Assembly (NCBI GenBank): GCA_028686135.1
Contig: JAQUCP010000001.1
Location: forward strand, 248,001 to 312,000
DNA: 64,000 nt
Direction: 5' to 3'
Origin: UBA12481 sp012523435
Lineage (GTDB): Bacteria; Bacteroidota; Bacteroidia; Bacteroidales; UBA12481
This document shows positions 1 to 7,815 of this stretch, in pieces (position 1 is the stretch's first letter; every line of letters begins with the position of its first letter). A program made the translations under genes and the position numbers. A model generated the notes under the pieces. That model had not been told where the DNA came from, made no database searches, and saw only the letters and a program-made list of their open reading frames with translations.

Positions 1-1449
1 CTGCGCGTCTGCCTGAAGATCATACAGTTCCCACTCATCGATATCATGATAAAAGTGGATGAGTTTGTAGCGACCGTCATACACACCGTAGTGGCGCTTG
101 ACAGCATGAGAACCCGGAAATTCATAATAGTGATAATAGATTGATTTTCGCCATTCGGGTGGCGCGGCTCCATCGGAGTCTGATTTTGTGAATACGGGCA
201 ACAATGATTCACCCTGTAACGTCTCTGTTGGCTCTAATCCAGCCATCTCGACGAAGGTGGGGGCAAAATCAAGGTTCTGAATCAAAGCCCGGGATGTCGA
301 CCCGGCCTTGATCTTGCCCGGCCATCGCATCAATACCGGAGTCCGGAAGCTCTCCTCGTACATAAACCGCTTATCGAACCATCCATGCTCGCCCAGATAG
401 AAGCCCTGATCAGAGGTGTAAACTACCAGGGTGTTCTCTTCCAACCCATTCTCTTTTAGATAATTAAGCAATCGCCCCACCTGATCGTCCACGCTCTGAA
501 TTACCGCCAGATAATCCTCAAGATAGCGCTGCAGTTTCCATAGGGCCAATTCCGACCCAGTGAGAGCCGCTGCATAGAAACGGTCGCTCAAGGGTTGATA
601 ATAGCTTTCCCATGCCGCACGCTGCTCTGGGGTCATTCTCTTCAGTTCTGAATCCCAGGAGCGATCGGGACCCTGGAGGCTGTCGCCCTCCCGCGGAAAT
701 ATTTTCAGATCATAATGAAGGGTCATATCCTGGATGACCGACATCTCCTGCTCCGCTGCCGCTCTGCCCCGGTTGGAGTAATCATCAAAATAGGTTTCAG
801 GAACAGGGAAGCGTTGCTTCTCAAACAATCCGAAATATTTCGGCTCTGGACACCAGCGCCGGTGGGGTGCTTTATGATGCACCATCAGAAAGAAAGGCTT
901 ATCCGGATCCCGCCGATCGAGCCACTCAATCGCCTGGTCTCCAATGATGGTTGTAGTATAACCTTCATATCGGGTTACCCCTGTAGAGTCCTTAAGATCA
1001 GGATTATAATAGGGTCCCTGGTCGATCAGAATTCGCCAGAAATCAAAACCCTCAGGATCGGTTTTCAGGTGCCACTTGCCAATCACGGCCGACTGATATC
1101 CTGCTGGACGGAGCATCTTAGGCAGGGTTACCTGCGATCCGTCAAAAACATCGCTATTATCTCGCAAACCGTTGAGATGACTAAATTTTCCTGTCAGGAT
1201 GACTGCCCGGCTTGGTGCGCTGATGGAGTTAGTGCAGTATCCCTGATCAAATCGGATTCCTTCGGCTGCCAGGCGATCGATATTTGGGGTGCTATTCAGG
1301 CCATGGCCATAGGCAGAAATTGCCTGGTACGCATGATCATCCGACATGATGAACAAGATATTTGGCTTTTCTGGCTGGCGGGGAGAACATCCTCCAAACA
1401 GTGCAGCAGCCAAACCCAAACCTACCGGAGTAGATAACCGGGGTTTCAT
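1..1449 (-). CDS. Sulfatase lipoprotein, serine-type (C-terminus cut by window edge)
   Basis: Arylsulfatase-family hydrolase that removes sulfate esters, probably from sulfated glycans, outside the cytoplasm. The N-terminus has a lipoprotein signal ending in LFGGC (Cys21). It is followed by PNILFIMSDDH, with the metal-binding Asp pair D37/D38. The formylglycine site reads SAPSR from S77, so this is a Ser-type sulfatase needing an anSME-type radical maturase, none of which is in the window. The last visible residues, including WELYDL, are typical of a sulfatase C-terminus, so probably only a few dozen residues are missing. An in-frame ATG at 1470 is possible; 1449 was chosen because it gives a compact signal peptide. 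It lies 43 bases downstream of the glycosyltransferase gene on the same strand and may be co-transcribed. Substrate is unknown. Confidence 0.9.
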   Translation of the reverse strand, partial: MKPRLSTPVGLGLAAALFGGCSPRQPEKPNILFIMSDDHAYQAISAYGHGLNSTPNIDRLAAEGIRFDQGYCTNSISAPSRAVILTGKFSHLNGLRDNSDVFDGSQVTLPKMLRPAGYQSAVIGKWHLKTDPEGFDFWRILIDQGPYYNPDLKDSTGVTRYEGYTTTIIGDQAIEWLDRRDPDKPFFLMVHHKAPHRRWCPEPKYFGLFEKQRFPVPETYFDDYSNRGRAAAEQEMSVIQDMTLHYDLKIFPREGDSLQGPDRSWDSELKRMTPEQRAAWESYYQPLSDRFYAAALTGSELALWKLQRYLEDYLAVIQSVDDQVGRLLNYLKENGLEENTLVVYTSDQGFYLGEHGWFDKRFMYEESFRTPVLMRWPGKIKAGSTSRALIQNLDFAPTFVEMAGLEPTETLQGESLLPVFTKSDSDGAAPPEWRKSIYYHYYEFPGSHAVKRHYGVYDGRYKLIHFYHDIDEWELYDLQADAQ

Positions 1450-1492
1450 AATATTTTGTAAAATGCTCATAACGAATTGATTAAACTAAAAC

Positions 1493-2611
1493 TTACACGT
1501 TCCTTCCTTTCCATTCAATTTTCCCTCCGGAGCGAAACCGGAGCCAGCGAACGGATAAGATCAGCAATACGATTTGTTGAAGAGGCCACAGGATCAGGTT
1601 TATGATCATATTTTGGCGACTAAGCCGGGATACTCCCACCCGGATCAGCAATGCCAAGCAGAAATAGATGAGAAAAAGAGCCAGGGCGACAGGTGTCATA
1701 GCCGGCAGAAAAAACAACATGACAAACGGTAACAAAGTTGTCAGCAGCAGGAAGGTAGTCATCCAGATCAAGCTATTGCTAAAAAATTGGCCCACATTTT
1801 TTGAGAATCCCCGCATCGCGGCTCCAAAGCAACTGTACATGCGGCAACTCACCTGACCGCCGCTGAGTAGAGTTGCAACCTTCAGGTTATGCTTTTTCAT
1901 CACCCGGCAGATCAGAATATCCTCCACGGGATGACTCTTTACCTGGCTATGCCATAGGTTTTTACGATAGGAATCGGCCCGAAAGAGCATGAACTGTCCG
2001 TTAGCAGCGCTCAGTGAACTTCTACCATTGAGCCGAATCAGGATCAGGGGCAGAAGGCTCACCAGGATCCAGTTCATCAGGGGCACCACCATCCATTCGC
2101 CCAGGCTTCTCATAATTTGGACGGGAAATAGGGAGAGCAGGTGAAGTTCGTGTTGCTCCGCAAAGCCGATAGCATCGGCCAGAAAACGTGGAGCGACCTG
2201 GACGTCAGCATCCAGGAAGAGGAGCCAATTGCCTGTTGCTTCAGCGGCTAACCGATGGCAAGCATGGTTTTTCCCCAGCCAGCCTTCCGGCAGGCTCTCT
2301 CCGCGGATCAGGCGAATGCTGGACCACTGCTCTGCTTCCCGTTGCACCACCTCCGCGGTGCTATCGGTTGAGAGATCATCATAAACCAGCACTTCAGCAA
2401 TCTCAAGCTCTGGAGTCAACTCCGCCTGCTGCACCTCGTGCAACAATCGCCCGATATTAGTCTCTTCGTTGCGCGCCGGAATCAGGACGGATACCCGGTG
2501 CTGACCAGCGATATGGTTAAATCCCAGCCACTGCTTTGTAGCCAGGTTGGCTGCCACCACCGCCAGACGCATCAGGGCGAAGAACAAAATAATGATCAGA
2601 ATAAAAAGCAT
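1493..2611 (-). CDS. cruC: Family 2 glycosyltransferase, carotenoid glycosyltransferase (CruC-like)
   Basis: Membrane-anchored GT2 enzyme expected to move a sugar from a nucleotide sugar onto a carotenoid tertiary hydroxyl. It has an N-terminal membrane segment (residues 1-25), the GT2 entry motif IPARNEE (44-50), the metal/nucleotide site DAD (134-136), the GWLGKNHA element (110-117) shared with CruC/CrtQ-type enzymes, a VED motif, and three or four C-terminal hydrophobic helices. At 372 residues it has the usual size. It is the last gene of the leftward arm crtD-cruF-acyltransferase-GT, 12 bases after the acyltransferase. The carotenoid role rests on this context together with the GWLGKNHA element; sugar identity cannot be read. 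Moderately sure of the carotenoid substrate, very sure of GT2. Confidence 0.8.
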   Translation of the reverse strand: MLFILIIILFFALMRLAVVAANLATKQWLGFNHIAGQHRVSVLIPARNEETNIGRLLHEVQQAELTPELEIAEVLVYDDLSTDSTAEVVQREAEQWSSIRLIRGESLPEGWLGKNHACHRLAAEATGNWLLFLDADVQVAPRFLADAIGFAEQHELHLLSLFPVQIMRSLGEWMVVPLMNWILVSLLPLILIRLNGRSSLSAANGQFMLFRADSYRKNLWHSQVKSHPVEDILICRVMKKHNLKVATLLSGGQVSCRMYSCFGAAMRGFSKNVGQFFSNSLIWMTTFLLLTTLLPFVMLFFLPAMTPVALALFLIYFCLALLIRVGVSRLSRQNMIINLILWPLQQIVLLILSVRWLRFRSGGKIEWKGRNV

Positions 2612-2623
2612 CAGAATAAACAG

Positions 2624-3286
2624 TTAGTTATCAGGTTTTTGCTCCTGCCTGGCGTATTCGAGAAACTGATTAAAGACAATCTCAAGATCCTTAATATCAA
2701 GCTTTTTATTAAACGGATACTCCTTCAGGTATAAATGCAGTTCAGGCTTAGGTTTCGAGAAATAATCGGTCAGTGCGATGGTCATCAGCACAGTTATCTG
2801 GCCTTCGAGGTCATTCACGATATGCTCCAGTCCGCCTTTAAAATGATGATACCGCGCATGCATCGACTGGATAGACCCCTGTGGAAACATGAGCAACAGA
2901 GGTCGCTTGGCTGGTGGCATGGATGGATCGGTTCCTTTTAGTAGGATATCCCTTGAGTAGCGGATGGAGGCGATGGCATCCCGTGAGCCGGGATTGATGG
3001 AATAGGCTCCTATGAAGTTAAGTATCCGATTCTTACGTAGTTGTTCCTCCAGCATCATCGCATAGCAGCGTCGATGGAAGAGGTGATTATTCAGCCAAAG
3101 GGTAAAGAAGCCATCCCACCAGCTGAAATGGTTCCCGATGATCAGGAGGGGTTTATCGGTCAGCTCCGGAACCGGAGGATGGATCACCACCCGGGAGAAA
3201 TGTCCTTTGATCCGAAAGTCAATATAATATCGAAAAAAATCGACGAGGAAAAAGATATGGCGGGCGGGGATCATCAGGCAATCCAT
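2624..3286 (-). CDS. cruD: PlsC-like acyltransferase, probable carotenoid glycoside acyltransferase (CruD-like)
   Basis: Lysophospholipid-acyltransferase-fold enzyme. The catalytic HX4D motif is seen at H53-FSWW-D58 (NHFSWWDG), and FPQGSI takes the place of the usual FPEGTR substrate-binding motif. The protein is 220 residues, with a hydrophobic N-terminus and no cleavable signal, so it is probably membrane-associated on the cytoplasmic face. Its start overlaps the end of cruF by 13 bases, indicating translational coupling. Between a carotenoid hydratase and a glycosyltransferase its likely job is to acylate the sugar of a carotenoid glycoside, as CruD does in green sulfur bacteria. A general glycerolipid acyltransferase role is the alternative. 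Confidence 0.75.
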   Translation of the reverse strand: MDCLMIPARHIFFLVDFFRYYIDFRIKGHFSRVVIHPPVPELTDKPLLIIGNHFSWWDGFFTLWLNNHLFHRRCYAMMLEEQLRKNRILNFIGAYSINPGSRDAIASIRYSRDILLKGTDPSMPPAKRPLLLMFPQGSIQSMHARYHHFKGGLEHIVNDLEGQITVLMTIALTDYFSKPKPELHLYLKEYPFNKKLDIKDLEIVFNQFLEYARQEQKPDN

Positions 3287-3939
3287 TTTTCGATGAGCGC
3301 AACCCCGTTCAAGATCAGGAAGAAAATCATGAAAGCCAGAAACAGGATGGGTGCCACCCGGTTACTAATTCTGATTTTGAGAAGCGGATACAGGGCAGCC
3401 AGGGCCACTGATACGATGAACCAGGTGATGTAGTTCATCAGGGGAACAGAACCACCCTCCCATTGCCACATTCCCAACCACATAGCCACCGGCTCCATCA
3501 GGAAATCATACACTGTCAACAGAACACCGGTCAGGATTGGCAGATAGAGGGGGTGCAAGGTGTATCGCTGGACAACTGCTACACCCATATAAACCATTAT
3601 CAACCAAACAATTCCCATGACAATCGGAGTGTTAAACAGTTCCGGGCCCATGCCGCCGTCATAAGCATATCCGCCAAACAGGATTCCGGTATTTACGCCG
3701 GCCACCTCCACAAAAAAGCCCACCAAGAATGCGATGATGGCAGCGATGAAAAGCTTCGGGTTAGCGGTGCGGTCGGATATCCAGAGGATGGCCAGGTTAA
3801 GGAGAAACTGGAATGGGATAAGCCAGATAAACACAGGCCTCGAAAGGGGTAACGTCATCCCAATGATTCCGACCGTATAAAAGATGACGATGAACTTCCG
3901 TAACTCCTTATCTGGAAATGTTTTACGCAGATTGATCAT
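3274..3939 (-). CDS. cruF: Carotenoid 1,2-hydratase CruF (DUF422 family)
   Basis: Polytopic membrane protein of 221 residues in the CruF/DUF422 family, which adds water across the terminal C1-C2 double bond of psi-end carotenoids to give a tertiary 1-hydroxyl. About seven hydrophobic helices fill the protein. Family-like stretches are GVNTGILFGGYAY (about residue 80) and YDFLMEPVAMWLGMWQWEGG (about 140), whose acidic and Trp-rich residues are typical of the family. It overlaps crtD by 4 bases (ATGA) upstream and the acyltransferase by 13 bases downstream. The product provides the hydroxyl used by the glycosyltransferase and the substrate type used by CrtD. Confident of family; whether one or both ends are hydrated is not visible. 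Confidence 0.88.
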   Translation of the reverse strand: MINLRKTFPDKELRKFIVIFYTVGIIGMTLPLSRPVFIWLIPFQFLLNLAILWISDRTANPKLFIAAIIAFLVGFFVEVAGVNTGILFGGYAYDGGMGPELFNTPIVMGIVWLIMVYMGVAVVQRYTLHPLYLPILTGVLLTVYDFLMEPVAMWLGMWQWEGGSVPLMNYITWFIVSVALAALYPLLKIRISNRVAPILFLAFMIFFLILNGVALIEKWIA

Positions 3940-5429
3940 TTGATTCTCTGATTAATTCGATACTGGGCGATCTGTTCCGAAACGATTGAAGCACCAGCCA
4001 GGCAGAGGGGGATTCCTCCGCCGGGGTGCACGCTGCCGCCGGTGAACCAGAGGTTTTCAATTCCACGCCGATGGTTGGGGTGGCGGCTGAAAGCGCTCAT
4101 CCGACTGTTGGAACTGGCGCCATAGAGTGAGCCATGCCAGGATCCCGTGCGAGCTTCGATAGTCCGAGGATTTTCCACATGCTCTAACACCACGTTCCCA
4201 GCTAAATCGATATTTGCTATCGTTCTGATTTTCATTAAGATATTTTCCCGAGCCTGTTTAATCAGTTGATCCCAATCCTGTCCGAGATTTTCCGGAGCAT
4301 TGATCATCGCGAACCAGTTTTCGTGTCCCTCCGGGGCATCCGTGGAGATACGTTTCGAGCTGATAAACAGGTACACGGTAGGATCGGAATAAAGTGTTTT
4401 CTGACGGAACAGGTAGTCGAATTCACGTTGGTAATCCTGACTGAACAGGATATTATGCAAGTCGAGGGATGGGTAATGGCCCTTCACCCCCCAGTAAAAT
4501 ATTAGAGCTGAGCTGCTTAGTTTCTGGTGGCGACCGAGAAGCGGTCGCCGAACACTTAGCATCTTATTAAGATAGAGGGTATTGATATCTACATCCGACA
4601 CAACCCCGTCGAATTTCAGCTCTTTGCCTCCGACGCGGATTCCCCTGACGCTTTTTCCATCATTAGCGGTCAGGATCTTTTCCACCGGGCTGTTCAAGTT
4701 GATTATCACCCCCATCCGGAGGGCCAGGGCGGACAGTTCTCGCGCGATGGAGTACATCCCCTGATCGGGAAAATAGGCGCCCATGGCATGTTCGAGGTGG
4801 GCGATCATTTTGAGGGTAGCGGGAGCCTTGTAAGGGTTCGAGCCGTTGTAGGTCGCGTAACGGTCGAAGAGCTGGACGATGCGTGGATCGCTGAAGGAGC
4901 GGCGGTTGCGGCCATGCATGCTAAAAAAGGGGTCCAGCAACATTGGATTTCGGCCGATCTTTTGTCCCTGGCTACTCATCAGGGCCTCCCGGGTGGGAAA
5001 GGGTCGCTCCAAAAACAGTGGCCCGGCAGTCTCGTACAGGAGCGCTGCCTCTTCAAGATAGCGCTCCACCTCGGCACTACCACCGTCGGCAAGCTGCCCA
5101 ACGCGACGGGCAAACAGGGCCGGATCGTCCGGAACCTCGAGGGTGGATCCATCAGGCCAGAAATAGTGGCATACCGTGTCGAGACGTTGATACCGGAAAT
5201 GTTTGGGAGGGTCTTCCCCAGCGAGATGAAACAGCTCCTCCACACGATCCGGTTGGGTGAGAAGGGAAGGCCCCAGATCAAACCGGAACCCATTGCGCCG
5301 CCACTCCATAACTTTACCTCCCGGGCTACCCTCTTTCTCAAAAACCTGAACATCAAATCCTTGTGCCCGGATTCGAATGGCTGCTGCCAACCCGGCGATG
5401 CCTGCACCAATGATTGCTATTTCCGCCAT
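3936..5429 (-). CDS. crtD: Carotenoid 3,4-desaturase (CrtD-type)
   Basis: FAD-dependent amine-oxidase-fold desaturase of 497 residues. It opens with the dinucleotide-binding motif GAGIAGLAAAIRI. The segment FDRYATYNGSNPYKAP in mid-protein and the C-terminal FTGGSVHPGGGIPLCLAGA fit 1-hydroxycarotenoid 3,4-desaturases (CrtD) better than phytoene desaturases, which is why this paralogue is called crtD and the divergent one crtI. It would introduce a double bond next to the hydroxylated end made by CruF. It is the first gene of the leftward arm, with a perfect TATATTTG -7 box about 20 bases before its ATG. Assigning the two desaturases to each step is inference and could be partly swapped. Confidence 0.8.
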   Translation of the reverse strand: MAEIAIIGAGIAGLAAAIRIRAQGFDVQVFEKEGSPGGKVMEWRRNGFRFDLGPSLLTQPDRVEELFHLAGEDPPKHFRYQRLDTVCHYFWPDGSTLEVPDDPALFARRVGQLADGGSAEVERYLEEAALLYETAGPLFLERPFPTREALMSSQGQKIGRNPMLLDPFFSMHGRNRRSFSDPRIVQLFDRYATYNGSNPYKAPATLKMIAHLEHAMGAYFPDQGMYSIARELSALALRMGVIINLNSPVEKILTANDGKSVRGIRVGGKELKFDGVVSDVDINTLYLNKMLSVRRPLLGRHQKLSSSALIFYWGVKGHYPSLDLHNILFSQDYQREFDYLFRQKTLYSDPTVYLFISSKRISTDAPEGHENWFAMINAPENLGQDWDQLIKQARENILMKIRTIANIDLAGNVVLEHVENPRTIEARTGSWHGSLYGASSNSRMSAFSRHPNHRRGIENLWFTGGSVHPGGGIPLCLAGASIVSEQIAQYRINQRIK

Positions 5430-5448
5430 AAACCCTGATGATTACCAT

Positions 5449-5456
5449 CAAATATA
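5449..5456 (-). promoter_or_regulatory. -7 promoter box of crtD-cruF-cruD-cruC
   Basis: On the minus strand the sequence reads TATATTTG, an exact match to the Bacteroidota -7 consensus TAnnTTTG, ending 19 bases before the crtD ATG. No clear -33 TTTG is visible. It lies in the 82-base divergent spacer between crtD and crtI. On the other strand TATCTTGA before crtI is only a poor match. Confidence 0.5.
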
Positions 5457-5511
5457 GCGATTTTAAACCTCTGGTTCTTTTTATTGTTATCTTGATACCA
5501 AATTCCACAAT

Positions 5512-6993
5512 ATGCCAAAAGCTTTAATTGTCGGCACCGGACTCGGCGGGTTAACTACTGCCTTGAGACTGGCCAGCAGGGGTTACGATGTTGAGATGGT
5601 CGAGATGTTCCGGCAGGCCGGCGGTCGGCTTAACCAGCTTAAAAAGGACGGTTTCACCTGGGATATGGCGCCCTCTTTTTTTAGTATGAGTTATGAGTTC
5701 AAGGAGTTCATCGATTTTTGCGGTATCGACATGCCCTTTGAATTTGTGGAGCTCGACCCGCTTTACGCGGTCAACTTTCGCGGATCAAATCGCAATTATC
5801 AGATTTACAAGGATTTACACAAACTTGGCCAGGAATTCAGCGAGTTGGAACCTGGATTTGAAGAGAAAGCCCGGCGGTTTTTAAAGGATACCGGGCGTCT
5901 GTTTCATGACACGGAGAACCGGGTGATCCGGCGCAACTTTGATGGGTTGATTGATTACCTGGTATCCCTTGCCGGAGTACCCTGGGGCCATGCTCCTAAA
6001 ATGTTCCGTAGTGTCTGGAGTGAGATGAGCCGCTACTTCGACTCCAGAGAGGTCAAAGAGATTCTCAGCCTGGTTTCATTCTTCCTGGGAGCCACTCCGT
6101 TCGACACCCCGGCGGTCTATACCCTGCTCTCGTACACCGAGCTGGTGCACGACGGATACCATAATGTTAGAGGCGGGATGTACAAAATTGTGGAAGGCCT
6201 CATCAGCGAGCTAAACAAAAAGGGCATCTCTATTCGCTATAATACTGAAATCAAAGGCTTTGAAGCTCAAAACGGTCGCCTTACCGGCTTTACCGATGCT
6301 GCCGGCATCGTCCATAATGCTGATGTATTTGTAGTCAATGCCGATGCCGCCGTATTCCGGCATCAGGTGTTCAATCGGAAAAAGTGGTCGGAGGAGCGGC
6401 TCGATCGTTTTCATTGGACCATGGCCCCGCTGACCATTTATCTCGGACTGGATCAGCAGGTAGATTCATTATATCACCACCATTACTTCCTAGGCAACAA
6501 TTTCAAGGATTATGCCGCAAAAATCTTCAAGAACAGGATCAGCCTCGACCAACCCTATTATTACGTGAATACCCTATCGCGCTTCAATCCCGAAAGTGCC
6601 CCAGCAGGTTGCGAAACAGTCTTCATCCTTTGTCCGGTGCCGCATCGCTTGTTCAAGCCCGACTGGAGCGACCGCGACCAGATTGTTGACAACATCATTG
6701 CCGACCTGTCGGCCCGGGTTGGGGTAGATCTAAAAAAGCGGATCATATCGAAAACTGTGATGGATCCGATTGACTGGGAGAAGAGCTTCCACCTGCACCG
6801 CGGCAGCGGTCTCGGCCTGGCACATGATCTGAACCAGATCGGACATTTTAGGCCAAAAAACGTGGATGAACAATTCAAAAATGTCTTTTATGTTGGCTCC
6901 TCCACTGTCCCCGGCACCGGGCTCCCCATGGCTGTGATCAGTTCTAAGTTGGCAACCGAACGTATTCTGCAACAGTATGGACCAGTACACTGA
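5512..6993 (+). CDS. crtI: Phytoene desaturase (CrtI-type)
   Basis: FAD-dependent desaturase of 493 residues that should convert phytoene stepwise to lycopene at the membrane. It starts with the FAD motif GTGLGGLTTALRLASRGYDV and a GGRLNQL segment. It ends with YVGSSTVPGTGLPMAVISSKL, the CrtI C-terminal signature. It is the first gene of the rightward arm, and its last 17 bases overlap the start of crtB, the enzyme that supplies phytoene. It is paralogous to the crtD product on the other strand. The pairing with crtB and the C-terminal motif make CrtI the better call; the final number of desaturation steps cannot be predicted from sequence. Confidence 0.87.
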   Translation: MPKALIVGTGLGGLTTALRLASRGYDVEMVEMFRQAGGRLNQLKKDGFTWDMAPSFFSMSYEFKEFIDFCGIDMPFEFVELDPLYAVNFRGSNRNYQIYKDLHKLGQEFSELEPGFEEKARRFLKDTGRLFHDTENRVIRRNFDGLIDYLVSLAGVPWGHAPKMFRSVWSEMSRYFDSREVKEILSLVSFFLGATPFDTPAVYTLLSYTELVHDGYHNVRGGMYKIVEGLISELNKKGISIRYNTEIKGFEAQNGRLTGFTDAAGIVHNADVFVVNADAAVFRHQVFNRKKWSEERLDRFHWTMAPLTIYLGLDQQVDSLYHHHYFLGNNFKDYAAKIFKNRISLDQPYYYVNTLSRFNPESAPAGCETVFILCPVPHRLFKPDWSDRDQIVDNIIADLSARVGVDLKKRIISKTVMDPIDWEKSFHLHRGSGLGLAHDLNQIGHFRPKNVDEQFKNVFYVGSSTVPGTGLPMAVISSKLATERILQQYGPVH

Positions 6994-7813
6994 CATCGCG
7001 CTGGCTTGCTCACGACTCACCACGAACCGGTATTCAACCAGTTTCTCGCTGGGGATCAAGCTGTTCAACAAAAAATACCACCAGCCAATTTACGCAATTT
7101 ACGGCTTTGTCCGGTTTGCCGATGAGATTGTTGACACGCACCACGACCAGGATCAGGCGCTGTTGCTAGAGCGTTTCAGCAACGACACCTTTGATGCTAT
7201 CCGCCGCGGGTATAGCACCAATCCAATCCTCCAAAGCTTTCAATGGGTAGTGAACGAGTACCGCATCGACCATGAATTGATTCGGGCGTTCCTGCAGTCT
7301 ATGGAAATGGATCTGACCATGAAACAATTCTCTCCGGAAGAGTTCAAGACGTATGTTTATGGCTCCGCTGAGGTGGTGGGGTTGATGTGCTTGCGAGTTT
7401 TCTATCCTAACGATGACGAATCGTACGATCGCCTAACCTATCCAGCCAGGAAGCTTGGTGAAGCGTTCCAGAAAATCAATTTCTTGCGGGATATTAAAGA
7501 TGATTACTACAATCGAGGGAGAATCTATTTCCCGGAAACGAATTTTGACAACTTCCTCACTCACAAAAAGTTAGAGATCGAAGAGGAAATTGAGAACGAC
7601 TTCCATGAAGCTCATTCGGGCATTAAAGAGCTCTCCAGAGAGGTGCGTAACGGGGTTTATCTGGCTTATCGTTATTACCGCGAATTATTGGAAAAGATAC
7701 GCTCAACACCGGCCCAGGAGATTTTACAGCGGCGGTATCGTGTATCTGACAGGCAGAAGATCTGGCTTTTAGTTAAGGCTACATTGCGGAATTGGGCAGG
7801 GCTTATCAAGTAG
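6977..7813 (+). CDS. crtB: Phytoene synthase
   Basis: Squalene/phytoene synthase-family enzyme of 278 residues that joins two GGPP molecules head-to-head into phytoene, the first committed step of C40 carotenoid synthesis. Both aspartate-rich diphosphate/Mg sites are present: D49-EIV-D53 near the N-terminus and RDIKDDYYNRGRIYFP at about residues 170-185. It overlaps crtI by 17 bases, so the two are probably translationally coupled. A C30 (CrtM-type) role is possible in principle, but the CruF/CrtD partners argue for C40. No GGPP synthase gene is in the window. The stop codon lies two bases from the end of the convergent antiporter gene, with no terminator hairpin between them. Confidence 0.92.
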   Translation: MDQYTDIALACSRLTTNRYSTSFSLGIKLFNKKYHQPIYAIYGFVRFADEIVDTHHDQDQALLLERFSNDTFDAIRRGYSTNPILQSFQWVVNEYRIDHELIRAFLQSMEMDLTMKQFSPEEFKTYVYGSAEVVGLMCLRVFYPNDDESYDRLTYPARKLGEAFQKINFLRDIKDDYYNRGRIYFPETNFDNFLTHKKLEIEEEIENDFHEAHSGIKELSREVRNGVYLAYRYYRELLEKIRSTPAQEILQRRYRVSDRQKIWLLVKATLRNWAGLIK

Positions 7814-7815
7814 CC

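Noticed and set aside
715..1437. Open frame on the plus strand across the sulfatase
   Set aside because: The opposite strand carries a recognisable sulfatase with all motifs; this frame has none.
4788..5438. Open frame on the plus strand across crtD
   Set aside because: No recognisable domain, while crtD on the other strand is intact.
5489..5496. TATCTTGA as -7 box for crtI
   Set aside because: Two mismatches to TAnnTTTG and no -33 element; too weak to list as a promoter.
1493..7813. C30 staphyloxanthin-type pathway
   Set aside because: The glycosyltransferase/acyltransferase pair resembles that system, but CruF and CrtD partners point to C40 carotenoids.
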